Numbered from the stretch's first letter, positions 9,133-18,872 are shown. The stretch is 39,779 bases of DNA from an uncultured Pelagibacteraceae bacterium (GCA_902577625.1 CACGZX010000007.1:1-39779); one strand, 5' to 3'. A program made the numbers and translations. The notes: a model not told the origin generated them from the sequence alone.

Positions 9133-9543
9133 ATGACAGAAACAATCGAGCAAAAGTGTAAAGCCAAAGGAGTTAAGTTAACTGATCAAAGAAGAATTAT
9201 TGCTAAAGTAATGTCTGAATCTGAAGATCACCCAGATGTTAATGAATTATATTTAAGAATTTCTAAATTAGATTCAAAAATTAGCATCGCAACAGTTTAT
9301 AGAACAGTTAAATTATTCGAAGAAGCAGGTATAATTGCTAAGCATGATTTTAAAGGTGGAAAAGCAAGATATGAAGAAGTAAGCGAAAGTCATCACGATC
9401 ATCTTATCGATGTTAATACTGGAGAGATTATAGAATTTGTTGATGAAGATATAGAAGTTTTGCAAAAAAAAGTTGCTGACAAATATGGTTATAAATTAGT
9501 TGATCATAAATTAGAACTCTATGGAATCAAAAAAAAATCTTAA
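9133..9543 (+). CDS. fur: Fur-family metalloregulator
   Basis: A 136-residue ferric-uptake-regulator-family repressor. It has an N-terminal winged helix (KLTDQRRIIAKVM; recognition region SIATVYRTVKLFEEAGI at 51-67) and a C-terminal dimerisation/metal domain starting at HHDHLIDVNTGEIIEF (87-102). The CxxC zinc motif of E. coli Fur after HHDHL is replaced by DVNTG, as in many alphaproteobacterial Fur/Mur proteins. In that group the protein may answer to manganese or iron; which one applies here cannot be read from sequence. Position between tsaB and miaB is the conserved alphaproteobacterial one. A second Fur-family gene (irr) lies at 24311. Confidence 0.92.
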   Translation: MTETIEQKCKAKGVKLTDQRRIIAKVMSESEDHPDVNELYLRISKLDSKISIATVYRTVKLFEEAGIIAKHDFKGGKARYEEVSESHHDHLIDVNTGEIIEFVDEDIEVLQKKVADKYGYKLVDHKLELYGIKKKS

Positions 9544-9546
9544 TTA

Positions 9547-10881
9547 ATGCAAAAAAAAATATTTATTAAGACTTTAGGCTGTCAAATGAACGAATATGAC
9601 TCCAACAGGATTTATGATTCAGTTAAAAGATTAGGATTTGAGAAAAGTAAAGATCAAAATAACTTGGATTGTTATATACTTAATACTTGCCATATTAGAG
9701 ATAAAGCAAAAGAAAAAGTTTACCACGAAATAGGTAGGGTAAAAAAATTATATAAAAAAAAAAATAAACCAATCGTTGTTGTTGCTGGTTGTGTTGCGCA
9801 AGCAGAAAATCAAGAAATGTTAAAAAGAGAACCTTATATAGATATAGTTATAGGTCCCCAGGCATATCACATGATAAATGACAAACTAAAAAATTTTATT
9901 AAAGATAATAAAATAGAAGAAACTGAATTTGATGCTGTTTCAAAGTTTAATTATTTTGATAATATTGAAAATAAAAATAATAAAGTTTCATCTTATTTAA
10001 CAATCCAAGAAGGTTGTGATAAATTTTGCAGTTTTTGTGTAGTACCTTATACGAGGGGACCTGAATACTCTAGACCATTTGATAAAATTATATCTGAAGC
10101 GGAAAGTTTAATTAAAAATGGAGTAAAAGAAATAATATTATTAGGACAAAACGTTAATGCATATTCTTTTAAAAATAAAATTAAAGAATATCGAATTTCT
10201 GACTTAATCAATAAACTTGATAGTTATGAAGATTTACAAAGAATAAGATACACAACTTCTCATCCAAGAGATATGACAGATGATTTAATAGAATGTTATT
10301 CAATAAGTAAAAAATTAATGCCTTTAGTTCATTTACCTATCCAAAGTGGATCAAATAAAATACTTAAAATAATGAACAGAAAACATACTGTTGAAAAATA
10401 CTTAGAAATTTATGAAAAGTTATTAAAAGCAAATCAAAAAGTAGAATTTTCAAGTGATTTTATAATTGCATACCCAGGAGAAACAGAAAATGATTTTAAT
10501 GAAACTTTGAGTTTAGTTAAAAAAATTAAGTTTATAAATTCTTTTTCATTTATTTTTAGCCCAAGACCTGGAACAAAAGCAGCAAATTTAGAACAAATAG
10601 ATAAAGAAATTGCAAAAGAAAGACTATTAAAAATTCAAGAATATTTATTTAAATTTCAATTAAATAAGAACAAATCTTTTATTAATAAATCAGTAGATGT
10701 TCTAGTTGAGAATAAACTAGACGGCCAAAGAAAATTGTTTGGAAGAAACCAGTATATGAACTCTGTTATTTTTGAGGGAAATAAAAATTTTATTGGTAAA
10801 AATTTAAATATTAAAATAGAAAATGTTAACCAAAATAGTTTATTTGGCAAAATTGAAAAAAATAATATGAGGGCAGCATAA
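9547..10881 (+). CDS. miaB: tRNA-2-methylthio-N6-dimethylallyladenosine synthase MiaB
   Basis: MiaB adds the methylthio group to i6A37 of tRNAs reading UNN codons, using two 4Fe-4S clusters. The N-terminal UPF0004 domain has its three cluster cysteines at Cys12 (LGCQMNEYDS), Cys48 (NTCHIRDKA) and Cys82 (AGCVAQAE). The radical-SAM CxxxCxxC is Cys157/161/164 (GCDKFCSFC). A C-terminal TRAM domain covers about the last 65 residues. At 444 residues it has normal length. It begins three bases after fur and its TAA is followed immediately by the TTG start of phoH. It probably depends on the Nfu/Suf cluster supply. Confidence 0.96.
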   Translation: MQKKIFIKTLGCQMNEYDSNRIYDSVKRLGFEKSKDQNNLDCYILNTCHIRDKAKEKVYHEIGRVKKLYKKKNKPIVVVAGCVAQAENQEMLKREPYIDIVIGPQAYHMINDKLKNFIKDNKIEETEFDAVSKFNYFDNIENKNNKVSSYLTIQEGCDKFCSFCVVPYTRGPEYSRPFDKIISEAESLIKNGVKEIILLGQNVNAYSFKNKIKEYRISDLINKLDSYEDLQRIRYTTSHPRDMTDDLIECYSISKKLMPLVHLPIQSGSNKILKIMNRKHTVEKYLEIYEKLLKANQKVEFSSDFIIAYPGETENDFNETLSLVKKIKFINSFSFIFSPRPGTKAANLEQIDKEIAKERLLKIQEYLFKFQLNKNKSFINKSVDVLVENKLDGQRKLFGRNQYMNSVIFEGNKNFIGKNLNIKIENVNQNSLFGKIEKNNMRAA

Positions 10882-11889
10882 TTGAAAAATGTAGCTGAAA
10901 AGAGTTTTAAATCAGAATTAAAATTTGTTTATTCTGACAACGATACGTTAAGCATTATATTTCAAAATAATGAGATACTTTTAGGCGTTGTTGGGGAATT
11001 TAATAATAATATTAAACAATTAGAAAAAATTACAAATACTAGTATCTATACTAGAGGTAATTCAATATTAGTAAAAAGTAGTGCAAAAAAAAATGAATTA
11101 GTAAAAAATGCAGTAAAATTTTTATCAGAACAATTTATTATAAATGGTACAATTGAAAAAAAAGATATAATTTCTTCTATAAATAAATTTATGATAGACG
11201 AAAAAAATAACTCAGGAAAGAACATAGAATATATTATTAAAACTCCAAAAAAATCTGTAATACCAAGATCTGAAAAACAAAAAAAATATGTAAGGGCATT
11301 AAAAGAGAATGAAATTATAATTTCTGCTGGTCCAGCTGGTACTGGTAAAACATTTTTAGCAGTAGCAGTAGCTTTAACTATGCTCTTAGAAAAAAAAATT
11401 GAAAGAATAATTTTATCTAGACCTGCAGTAGAAGCTGGAGAAAGATTGGGTTTTCTACCTGGGGATATGAGAGAAAAAGTAGATCCTTATTTAAGACCAC
11501 TTTATGACTCTTTATATGATCTTTTAGATTACGAAAAGATACAAAAAAAGATAGAAGTTGGAGATATAGAAATAGCACCTTTAGCTTTTATGCGTGGAAG
11601 AACGTTAAAAAATTCTTTTGCTATTTTAGATGAAGCTCAAAATGCAACTGATACGCAAATTAAAATGTTTTTAACAAGAATAGGTGAAAATTCAAAAATT
11701 GTAATAAATGGTGATCCTTCTCAAATTGATTTACCCAACAAAAGTTTATCTGGTTTGAATAGATCAAAAAAGTTATTAGGTCATCTAAAAGAAATTTCTG
11801 TCGTAGATTTCGACCATACGGATGTAGTGAGACATCCACTAGTTTCCAAAATTGTAAAAGCTTATTCAGATCAAAAAACTGAGAAATGA
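10882..11889 (+). CDS. phoH: PhoH-like ATPase
   Basis: A 335-residue PhoH-family (YbeZ-type) P-loop ATPase, linked in other bacteria to ribosome and RNA metabolism together with YbeY. Walker A is GPAGTGKT at about 150-157 and a Walker B-like FAILDEAQNA follows near 250. Also seen are the family segments SRPAVEAGERLGFLPGDM and NGDPSQIDLP. The start is a TTG placed directly after the miaB TAA; no in-frame ATG is near, so translation probably depends on miaB. The gene overlaps ybeY by four bases (ATGA), repeating the common phoH-ybeY pairing. Confidence 0.93.
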   Translation: MKNVAEKSFKSELKFVYSDNDTLSIIFQNNEILLGVVGEFNNNIKQLEKITNTSIYTRGNSILVKSSAKKNELVKNAVKFLSEQFIINGTIEKKDIISSINKFMIDEKNNSGKNIEYIIKTPKKSVIPRSEKQKKYVRALKENEIIISAGPAGTGKTFLAVAVALTMLLEKKIERIILSRPAVEAGERLGFLPGDMREKVDPYLRPLYDSLYDLLDYEKIQKKIEVGDIEIAPLAFMRGRTLKNSFAILDEAQNATDTQIKMFLTRIGENSKIVINGDPSQIDLPNKSLSGLNRSKKLLGHLKEISVVDFDHTDVVRHPLVSKIVKAYSDQKTEK

Positions 11890-12314
11890 TTAAGGCTAAT
11901 GTAATTTTAGATTATTCTAAATGGCAAAGTAAAATTAAAAATCCAAATAATTATTTAAAGCAAAAAATCAAAAAATTATCAAAAATTCCTTATTTTAAAA
12001 AAAAAAAACAAGAATTTTCTATACTTCTTACAAACAATAAAAAGATGAAAAATTTAAATTTAAAATTTAGAAAAAAAAATAAGCCAACAGATGTTTTGTC
12101 ATTTCAATCAGATAACAAAATTTATATTGGTGATATTGCCATTAGTTACGAAATAGTTAACAAAAGATCTAAACTATCAAACTTTTTTATGGAATTCGAT
12201 AAAATGTGGATACATGGATATTTCCATTTAAACGGATATGATCATAAAAAATTAAAAGATTATAAAAAAATGGCCAAAAAAGAAAATTTGGTTTTAAATT
12301 ATTTTCATAAATAA
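11886..12314 (+). CDS. ybeY: Endoribonuclease / rRNA maturation factor YbeY
   Basis: YbeY is a single-strand endoribonuclease needed for 16S rRNA 3'-end maturation and 70S quality control. The zinc motif is complete: HGYFHLNGYDH with His110, His114 and His120. RFRKKNKPTDVLSF, the usual NKPTDVLSFP-like segment, lies just upstream. Length 142 is normal. Its ATG overlaps the phoH stop (ATGA). lnt starts one base after its stop. In most alphaproteobacteria a corC gene lies between ybeY and lnt; here there is no room for one. Confidence 0.94.
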   Translation: MIKANVILDYSKWQSKIKNPNNYLKQKIKKLSKIPYFKKKKQEFSILLTNNKKMKNLNLKFRKKNKPTDVLSFQSDNKIYIGDIAISYEIVNKRSKLSNFFMEFDKMWIHGYFHLNGYDHKKLKDYKKMAKKENLVLNYFHK

Positions 12315-12315
12315 A

Positions 12316-13845
12316 TTGACGTTATTATTAAAAAATAAAATATTTAGTTATATTATACCATTTGTTCTTGGATTAATAACTTCATTCAGTCTTCCGCCAT
12401 ATAGTTTTTTTTTTATAAATTTTATAACTTTCCCATTATTGCTTATTTTTTTTATTTCAAATTATAAAAAAGGAAAGTGGATATCTTTTAAAATCGGTTG
12501 GTTTTTTGGGTTTGGATATTTTATTTCTAATTTATATTGGATATCTAACTCACTAACTTTTGAAGAAAATTTGAAGACTTTAATTCCAATTACAATAATT
12601 TTAATACCTTTATTTTTAGGAGTTTTTTATGGTGTTGCTACACTTTTTTGCTCTTTCTTTTCTCTAAAAAAAAAATTTTCCTCAATATTAATTTTTTCTA
12701 TTTTTATTTCCTTAATTGAATATTTTAGAGGTTCAGTTTTAGGAGGATTTCCTTGGAATTTAATTGCTTTTACTTGGACAGATTATCCGAGTATTTTGCA
12801 AATTCTATCATTTATTGGTACCTATTCATTTAATTTATTAAGTTTAACCTTTTTTTTAATACCAACTATTATTTTTTTTAATTATAAAAATAAAATAAAA
12901 ATATCATTTTTAATTTTTGCAACAGTATTGTTAGTATCAAACTTTTTTTATGGCTCAAAAATTCTCCAAAATAATGAAGAAGTAAAACAAAAAAATTTAA
13001 ATTTTGTTATAAAAATTATTTCACCAAAAATTGAGATTAAGAGATTTTTTGAAGATGAAAATTCAGAAAGTATAATTTCAGAACTTATTGAATTAAGCAA
13101 ACCAAATACTATTCAAAAAACTATTTTTATTTTTCCGGAAGGAGCTCTAACAAGTATTTATCTGGAAGATTTAAAAAACTACAGTTATTTATTTTCAGAA
13201 AATTATTCGCAAAAACATAAAATTATTTTAGGAATAAATAGCACTGAAGATAAAAAGGTATTTAATTCTATGGTAGTTTTAGACTCAAGTTTAAATATAT
13301 TGTCAAAATATAATAAAAATAAACTTGTTCCTTTTGGTGAATTTCTACCATTTGAGAGTTTTTTCAAAAAATTTGGTTTAAAAAAAATTACTCAGGGATA
13401 TAACTCTTTTTCAAGTGATGTTGAGAGAAAAATTATAAATATAAATAACATCAATTTTATTCCATTAATTTGTTATGAGATAATTTATTCAGGTAAGATT
13501 AATAAAACAAATAATGATTTTGATTTAATATTAAATATTTCTGAAGATGGTTGGTTTGGTGATTCTGTAGGAACATTTCAGCATTTTGCTCACTCAATAT
13601 TTAGATCTATCGAAGAAGGTAAGAATTTAATTCGATCATCTAATAATGGAATTTCAGCATTTATTAACTCTAAAGGACAAATAATAAATCAGATTAAATC
13701 AACTGAGAGGGGAGTTATTGAGATAAAAAGTTTTGAACAAACAAAAAAAACTCTTTTTAGTTCTTTTGGTAATAAGATCTTCTTTTATTTTTTATTATTT
13801 TATATTAGTTTGTTTTTTTTTTTAAAAAAAAAGGAAAATAAATGA
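12316..13845 (+). CDS. lnt: Apolipoprotein N-acyltransferase
   Basis: Lnt adds the third acyl chain to lipoproteins at the inner membrane. The 509-residue protein has an N-terminal set of membrane helices, starting [14 protein letters not shown], and a nitrilase-like catalytic domain from about residue 225, ending in one C-terminal helix. The Glu-Lys-Cys triad appears as FPEGAL (about 275), [13 protein letters not shown] (about 336) and PLICYEI (about 386). The start is a TTG one base after ybeY; no early in-frame ATG exists. The stop overlaps the metK ATG. Two lipoproteins in this window (BON protein, LptM-like) would be substrates. Confidence 0.93.
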   Translation: MTLLLKNKIFSYIIPFVLGLITSFSLPPYSFFFINFITFPLLLIFFISNYKKGKWISFKIGWFFGFGYFISNLYWISNSLTFEENLKTLIPITIILIPLFLGVFYGVATLFCSFFSLKKKFSSILIFSIFISLIEYFRGSVLGGFPWNLIAFTWTDYPSILQILSFIGTYSFNLLSLTFFLIPTIIFFNYKNKIKISFLIFATVLLVSNFFYGSKILQNNEEVKQKNLNFVIKIISPKIEIKRFFEDENSESIISELIELSKPNTIQKTIFIFPEGALTSIYLEDLKNYSYLFSENYSQKHKIILGINSTEDKKVFNSMVVLDSSLNILSKYNKNKLVPFGEFLPFESFFKKFGLKKITQGYNSFSSDVERKIININNINFIPLICYEIIYSGKINKTNNDFDLILNISEDGWFGDSVGTFQHFAHSIFRSIEEGKNLIRSSNNGISAFINSKGQIINQIKSTERGVIEIKSFEQTKKTLFSSFGNKIFFYFLLFYISLFFFLKKKENK

Positions 13846-15005
13846 AGAAAAATTTTTTATTTACTAGCGAGTCAGTATCAGAAGGTCACCCAGATAAAGT
13901 TTGTGATAGAATATCGGATATGGTTGTAGATAGTTATTTAGGAGCAGAACCACAGTCAAGAGTGGCTTGTGAAACATTAACAACAACAAATAAAGTAGTT
14001 TTAGCCGGAGAGGTCAGAGGACCAGAAATTAAAAAAGATGATTTAATTCAGAAAGTTAGAGAATGCATAAAGGATATTGGCTATGATCAAGATGGTTTTA
14101 GTTGGAAAGATACAACTAAGATCGAAACTCATTTACACGCTCAGTCAGCAGATATAGCCATGGGTGTAGACTCATCTGGAAATAAAGATGAAGGTGCTGG
14201 AGACCAAGGAATTATGTTTGGATATGCATGTAATGAAACTGATGTTTTAATGCCAGCTCCAATTCATTACTCACATAGAATTTTAAGATTAATGGCTGAA
14301 GATAGAAAATCTGGAAAGCTAAAAGGAATAGAGCCAGATTCAAAAAGTCAAATTACAATTGAATATAAAGACGGCGCACCTAATGCTGTAAAATCAGTAG
14401 TGATCTCTACACAACATTCCAAAGATGTTGACTTAGCAAAAGTTAAAGAACTTTGTATGCCATACATTGAGAGATCTATTCCAAAAAATTTATTGGGAAA
14501 TCTTGATGAAAAGGAAATTTATATAAATCCTACAGGAAATTTTGTTATAGGTGGTCCTGATGGAGATAGTGGATTGACTGGAAGAAAAATAATTGTAGAT
14601 ACTTATGGAGGAGCAGCTCCACATGGTGGGGGAGCTTTTTCAGGAAAAGATCCTACAAAAGTTGATAGATCGGCAGCGTATGCATCAAGATATTTAGCAA
14701 AAAATGTAGTTGCATCGAAGATAGCAGATAAATGTCTAATTCAACTAGCATATGCAATTGGTGTATCAAAGCCTTTGTCAATTTATGTTGATTTATTTGA
14801 TAATGATGAAGAAAAAAATAGACATGTAGAAAAATTAATTAATGATAATTTTGACTTAAGTCCAAGAGGCATAAGAGAAATGTTAGGTTTAAATAAACCA
14901 ATATATGAAAAAACAGCTGCATATGGCCACTTTGGAAGAGACCCAGGGTCTGATGGCTCATTTTCATGGGAAAAAACAGATAAAGCAGATGTATTTAAGA
15001 AGTAA
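13842..15005 (+). CDS. metK: S-adenosylmethionine synthase
   Basis: MetK makes SAM from methionine and ATP. The 387-residue sequence carries [10 protein letters not shown] at 14-22, the [12 protein letters not shown] loop near 117, [13 protein letters not shown] and the [19 protein letters not shown] signature. It overlaps lnt by four bases, so there is no leader in which a SAM riboswitch could sit. The last residues ([16 protein letters not shown]) are the normal C-terminus. A SAM supply gene next to SAM-using MiaB is consistent with the conserved cluster but is also seen in genomes with more genes between. Confidence 0.97.
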   Translation: MKKNFLFTSESVSEGHPDKVCDRISDMVVDSYLGAEPQSRVACETLTTTNKVVLAGEVRGPEIKKDDLIQKVRECIKDIGYDQDGFSWKDTTKIETHLHAQSADIAMGVDSSGNKDEGAGDQGIMFGYACNETDVLMPAPIHYSHRILRLMAEDRKSGKLKGIEPDSKSQITIEYKDGAPNAVKSVVISTQHSKDVDLAKVKELCMPYIERSIPKNLLGNLDEKEIYINPTGNFVIGGPDGDSGLTGRKIIVDTYGGAAPHGGGAFSGKDPTKVDRSAAYASRYLAKNVVASKIADKCLIQLAYAIGVSKPLSIYVDLFDNDEEKNRHVEKLINDNFDLSPRGIREMLGLNKPIYEKTAAYGHFGRDPGSDGSFSWEKTDKADVFKK

Positions 15006-15011
15006 TTAGAG

Positions 15012-15039
15012 TTGAAAATATAAGAAAAATACATATATT
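15012..15039 (+). promoter_or_regulatory. Putative nusA operon promoter
   Basis: TTGAAA at 15012-15017 and TATATT at 15034-15039 are 16 bases apart, just after the metK stop. The predicted start near 15046 leaves a leader of about 56 bases before the nusA ATG, and that leader contains the terminator hairpin at 15062-15088. Sequence-only prediction. Confidence 0.4.
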
Positions 15040-15061
15040 CACATCACATTGTTGAAATTTC

Positions 15062-15088
15062 AAAATGGGCCTCGGCCCATTTTTTTTT
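15062..15088 (+). terminator. Intrinsic terminator/attenuator hairpin directly before nusA
   Basis: AAAATGGGC (15062-15070) pairs perfectly with GCCCATTTT (15075-15083) around a CTCG loop, and the T run continues to 15088. It is the strongest intrinsic terminator I see in the window. The nusA Shine-Dalgarno GGAG (15089-15092) starts on the very next base. It can act as the metK terminator, as an attenuator of the nusA operon, or both. A 12-base palindrome TTGAAATTTCAA (15052-15063) overlaps its left edge and could compete with it. Confidence 0.75.
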
Positions 15089-15101
15089 GGAGAAAGCAAA
15101 T

Positions 15102-16655
15102 ATGTTAAATAGAAGAGCAGATAAACAAGAATTATTAAAAATAGTTGAAGCTGTAGGCTTGGAAAAATCTATAGATAAAGAATTAATAATTAATGCTATG
15201 GAGAGTGGAATTGCAAAAGCTGCGAAGTCTAAGTTTGGCTCAGAAAATGAAATTAAAGTTTTAATTGATAGAGAAAGTGGTGATATAGGAATATTCAGAA
15301 TACTTACTATTGTTGAAAATCCAGAGAATTCTAATTTAGAAATTAGTTTAGAAAAAGCAATTGAGCTTAATGAGACAAATAAAGGAAAAAAAATAGGAGA
15401 CGAAGTATTGCAATCCTTGCCATCACTTGATTTTGGAAGAATCGCAGCTCAAACTGCTAAGCAAGTTATAAGTTTTAATGTAAGAGAAGCTGAAAGAGAA
15501 AGGCAGTTTCAAGAATTTAAAGATAAAAAAGATACTATTGTTAGTGGAATAGTTAAAAGGTTAGAATTTGGAAATGTAATTGTAGATTTAGGAAGAACAG
15601 AATCAATTATTCAAAAAAATGAAATGATACCACGGGAAAACATTAAAGCAGGTGATAGAGTAAAAGCATATTGTTTAGATGTTAGAAGAGAGCCAAAAGG
15701 TCAGCAAATATTTTTATCTAGAGCACACCCAAAGTTTATGGAAAAGCTCTTTGTTCAAGAAGTTCCAGAAATTTATGATGGTTTAATTGAAATTAAGTCT
15801 TCAGCCAGAGACCCTGGTAGCAGAGCAAAAATATGTGTTAAAGCAATTGATACCTCTTTAGATCCGGTAGGTGCTTGCGTGGGAATGAGGGGTAGTAGAG
15901 TCCAAGCAGTGGTTAATGAACTCCAAGGAGAAAAAATAGATATTGTAAATTGGTCTGAGGATCCAGCAATAGTTGTTTCGAATGCATTATCACCAGCTGA
16001 AGTTCAAAGAGTTAATGTAGACAATGAAGCAAAAAAACTTGATGTAATACTTACAGAAGAAAATTTAAGTAAGGCAATAGGTAGAAGAGGTCAAAATGTT
16101 AGATTAGCCACAAAACTTTTAAATTATGAAATCAATATAATGACAGACCAGGAAGACTCAGAAAAAAGACAAATTGAATTTAAGGAAAAAACTGAAAATT
16201 TTGTGAAAAATTTAGAATTAGATGAAACTCTTGGCCAGTTATTAGTAGCTGAGGGTTTTTCGTCAATAGATGATATAAAAGATAGTAAAATTGAAAACCT
16301 AACAAAAATTGAAGGCATTGAGGAAGATACAGCAAAAGAGCTTATTGAAAGAGCAGAGGAGTTTTACAAAAAAGATCAAATGGAAATAAATAATAAAATA
16401 AAAGATTTAGGCCTTGAAAACGAACTAATTAATCATTCAGGTTTAACTCCCGGCATGCTTGTTACTTTAGGTGAACAAAGTATTTTAAAATTATCTGATT
16501 TTGCAGATTTATCCTCTGACGAACTTACTGGTGCCTATGACGTTGTAAAAGGAGAAAGAGTGAAAATTAAAGGATATTTAGAAGACTTCGCTCTTTCTAA
16601 AAAAGAAGCTGATGACTTAATTATGTCAGCAAGAGAAAAAATTTATAAAGATTGA
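15102..16655 (+). CDS. nusA: Transcription termination/antitermination factor NusA
   Basis: NusA binds RNA polymerase and modulates pausing, termination and antitermination. I use the ATG at 15102 (MLNRRADKQELL; 517 residues) because GGAG lies nine bases upstream; an upstream TTG at 15087 lies in the terminator T run. Domains in order: N-terminal RNAP-binding domain (1-125), S1 (about 130-200; IVSGIVKRLEFGNVIVDLG), two KH domains (about 225-345, with VGACVGMRGSRVQAV and LSKAIGRRGQNVRLA), then two helix-hairpin-helix acidic repeats (about 360-517). rimP, which normally precedes nusA, is absent. infB follows after ten bases. Confidence 0.96.
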   Translation: MLNRRADKQELLKIVEAVGLEKSIDKELIINAMESGIAKAAKSKFGSENEIKVLIDRESGDIGIFRILTIVENPENSNLEISLEKAIELNETNKGKKIGDEVLQSLPSLDFGRIAAQTAKQVISFNVREAERERQFQEFKDKKDTIVSGIVKRLEFGNVIVDLGRTESIIQKNEMIPRENIKAGDRVKAYCLDVRREPKGQQIFLSRAHPKFMEKLFVQEVPEIYDGLIEIKSSARDPGSRAKICVKAIDTSLDPVGACVGMRGSRVQAVVNELQGEKIDIVNWSEDPAIVVSNALSPAEVQRVNVDNEAKKLDVILTEENLSKAIGRRGQNVRLATKLLNYEINIMTDQEDSEKRQIEFKEKTENFVKNLELDETLGQLLVAEGFSSIDDIKDSKIENLTKIEGIEEDTAKELIERAEEFYKKDQMEINNKIKDLGLENELINHSGLTPGMLVTLGEQSILKLSDFADLSSDELTGAYDVVKGERVKIKGYLEDFALSKKEADDLIMSAREKIYKD

Positions 16656-16665
16656 GAGATGATTT

Positions 16666-18870
16666 ATGGAAAAGAAAAAATTAAAGCTAACTATTTCTGG
16701 AAGTTCAAAAAAAACAATTAATAATATTGAACTAGCAAAATCCCATGGAAAAAATTCTGTAGTAATTGAAAAAAAAAATAATAGATTTGGATCAAAATCT
16801 TCTTATAAAACTAATCATCAAAGAAATACATATAACAAACCTAAACCTAATTTTATTCCCAAAGATCCTATAATTTCAAAACCATCTTCAGCAAATGATT
16901 TTGAAAAGAGAAAATTAGCCGAGCAAAGAGCAACTAAAAGATTAAAAGGAGAAAATGCTCAAAAGGGAAAAATTGGATCTAAAAGAAGAGAGCTTAAACT
17001 TACTGTATCTAGAGCTTTAAGTGAAGATGATATTGAAATTAAATCAAGAAGTTTGGCATCTTTAAAAAGAGCAAAAAAAAAAGAAAACAAAGAACTAAAT
17101 AAAGATGAAAAGTTAGAAGATTTAAAACCTGTAAAAAGAGATGTTAATATACCTGAGGTTATCACAATAAGAGAGCTTGCAAATAGAATGGCTGAACAAT
17201 CTAGCAGTCTAATAAAACATCTTTTATCTATGGGAGTAACTGCAACAATTAATCATAGTATAAATTCTGATATCGCAGAATATCTTGTTCAAGAATTTGG
17301 TCATAATCCAATTAAAGAAGAAAAAGCTGAAGAAAAAATAAAAAAATTTAAAGAAATAAAGTCACAAAATTTAAAAAGTAGACCACCTATAGTTACCGTA
17401 ATGGGTCATGTTGATCATGGTAAAACTTCAGTTTTAGATGTTTTGAGAAAAGCAAATGTAGTATCTGGTGAATTTGGTGGCATTACTCAACACTTGGGTG
17501 CTTATCAGATAATTCATAAATCAAATAAAATTACATTTATAGATACACCAGGACATGCAGCTTTTACTGAAATGAGAGCTAGAGGATCAAAATTAACAGA
17601 TATAGTAATTTTAGTTGTTGCTGCTGATGATGGAGTAAAACCTCAAACTATAGAATCAATTAAACATGCAAAAGCTGCAAAAGTTCCAATTGTTGTAGCC
17701 ATAAATAAATGTGATCTTCCTGAAGCTGATCCTCAAAAAATTAAAAATCAATTATTGGAACATGAATTAATTGCAGAAGAGTTATCGGGTGACACTTTGA
17801 TGGTAGAAATTTCTACAAAAACTGAACAAAATCTTGATAAATTAATAGAATCAATTTTATTACAAGCGGAATTATTAGATTTAAAAACTGATTATGATTT
17901 AAAATCAAACGGTATTGTTATGGAGTCTAAAATTGATGTAGGCAGAGGTCCGATAGTAAATATTATTGTAACTTCGGGGACTTTAAAAAAAGGAGATTAT
18001 TTTGTAAGCGGACTAAAATGGGGAAAAGTAAGGGCATTGATTAATGATAAAGGTATAAACATAAATGAAGCCAATCCATCAACTCCTGTAGAAGTTTTAG
18101 GAATTAATGGCGCTGCAAAAGCAGGAGATGATTTTTTAGTACTTGAGAATGAAAAAGAAGCAAAACAATTATGTGATGCTAGAATTCAAGAAAATCTAGA
18201 TGGAAAAAACCCTCTAAGTTTTGTAACTCAAGATTCTGCTTTTAAAGACAAGACTTCAGAAGAGCTGAATATAATTATTAAATCGGATGTTCATGGATCA
18301 TCAGAAGCAATAAAGAGTTCAATTTCTCAAATAAAGCATGATGAAGTTAAGCCAAAAATAATTTTATCTGATATAGGAATGATTACCGAAACAGACATAT
18401 CTTTAGCAAAAGCCTCAAAAGCAGTTGTTATTGCTTTTAATGTAAAACCTAGTAAAGAAGCAAAAAAAGCAGCTGAAAGAGACAAAATTGAAATTAATTC
18501 ATATAATATTATTTATGAATTACTTGATTACATTAAAATCAGACTGTCAGGCCTACTAACCCCCGATGTAAAAGAAAAAGTTATTGGCTCAGCAGAAATT
18601 CTTGAAATATTTAAAGTTTCAAAAGTTGGAAAAGTTGCTGGATCAAAGGTTATCGAAGGAGAAATTTTGCAAGATTCTAATGCAAGAATAATTCGTGATG
18701 GAACAATTGTATTTAATGGAAAAATTGGATCAATATTTAGAGAAAAAAATCAGGCTAAACAGGTATCTGCTGGATTAGAATGTGGTATTACAATAAAAAA
18801 TTTTAATGATTTTAAAAAAAAAGATATTATTGAAGTATATAATTCTACTATAACTGAAAGAACAATATAA
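16666..18870 (+). CDS. infB: Translation initiation factor IF-2
   Basis: IF-2 is the GTPase that places fMet-tRNA on the 30S subunit and drives subunit joining. The 734-residue form has a rather short, Lys-rich, low-complexity N-terminal region (1 to about 165). The IF-2 N-terminal domain follows (IPEVITIRELANRMAEQSS), then the G domain with GHVDHGKT at 247-254, DTPGHAAF and NKCD, and domains II-IV. An AGAG-type Shine-Dalgarno lies just upstream of the ATG. It is the second gene of the nusA operon and is followed two bases later by rbfA. No defects seen. Confidence 0.97.
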   Translation: MEKKKLKLTISGSSKKTINNIELAKSHGKNSVVIEKKNNRFGSKSSYKTNHQRNTYNKPKPNFIPKDPIISKPSSANDFEKRKLAEQRATKRLKGENAQKGKIGSKRRELKLTVSRALSEDDIEIKSRSLASLKRAKKKENKELNKDEKLEDLKPVKRDVNIPEVITIRELANRMAEQSSSLIKHLLSMGVTATINHSINSDIAEYLVQEFGHNPIKEEKAEEKIKKFKEIKSQNLKSRPPIVTVMGHVDHGKTSVLDVLRKANVVSGEFGGITQHLGAYQIIHKSNKITFIDTPGHAAFTEMRARGSKLTDIVILVVAADDGVKPQTIESIKHAKAAKVPIVVAINKCDLPEADPQKIKNQLLEHELIAEELSGDTLMVEISTKTEQNLDKLIESILLQAELLDLKTDYDLKSNGIVMESKIDVGRGPIVNIIVTSGTLKKGDYFVSGLKWGKVRALINDKGININEANPSTPVEVLGINGAAKAGDDFLVLENEKEAKQLCDARIQENLDGKNPLSFVTQDSAFKDKTSEELNIIIKSDVHGSSEAIKSSISQIKHDEVKPKIILSDIGMITETDISLAKASKAVVIAFNVKPSKEAKKAAERDKIEINSYNIIYELLDYIKIRLSGLLTPDVKEKVIGSAEILEIFKVSKVGKVAGSKVIEGEILQDSNARIIRDGTIVFNGKIGSIFREKNQAKQVSAGLECGITIKNFNDFKKKDIIEVYNSTITERTI

Positions 18871-18872
18871 TT

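Noticed and set aside
13800..13845. SAM riboswitch in front of metK
   Set aside because: metK overlaps lnt by four bases and the upstream DNA encodes the Lnt C-terminal helix, leaving no leader.
15087..15101. Upstream TTG start for nusA adding five residues
   Set aside because: The TTG is part of the terminator T run and overlaps the Shine-Dalgarno; the ATG at 15102 has GGAG at good spacing and gives the normal N-terminus.
16680..17160. Low-complexity, Lys-rich start of infB as a separate or foreign segment
   Set aside because: IF-2 N-terminal regions are commonly variable, basic and low in complexity; the frame is continuous into the conserved domains.
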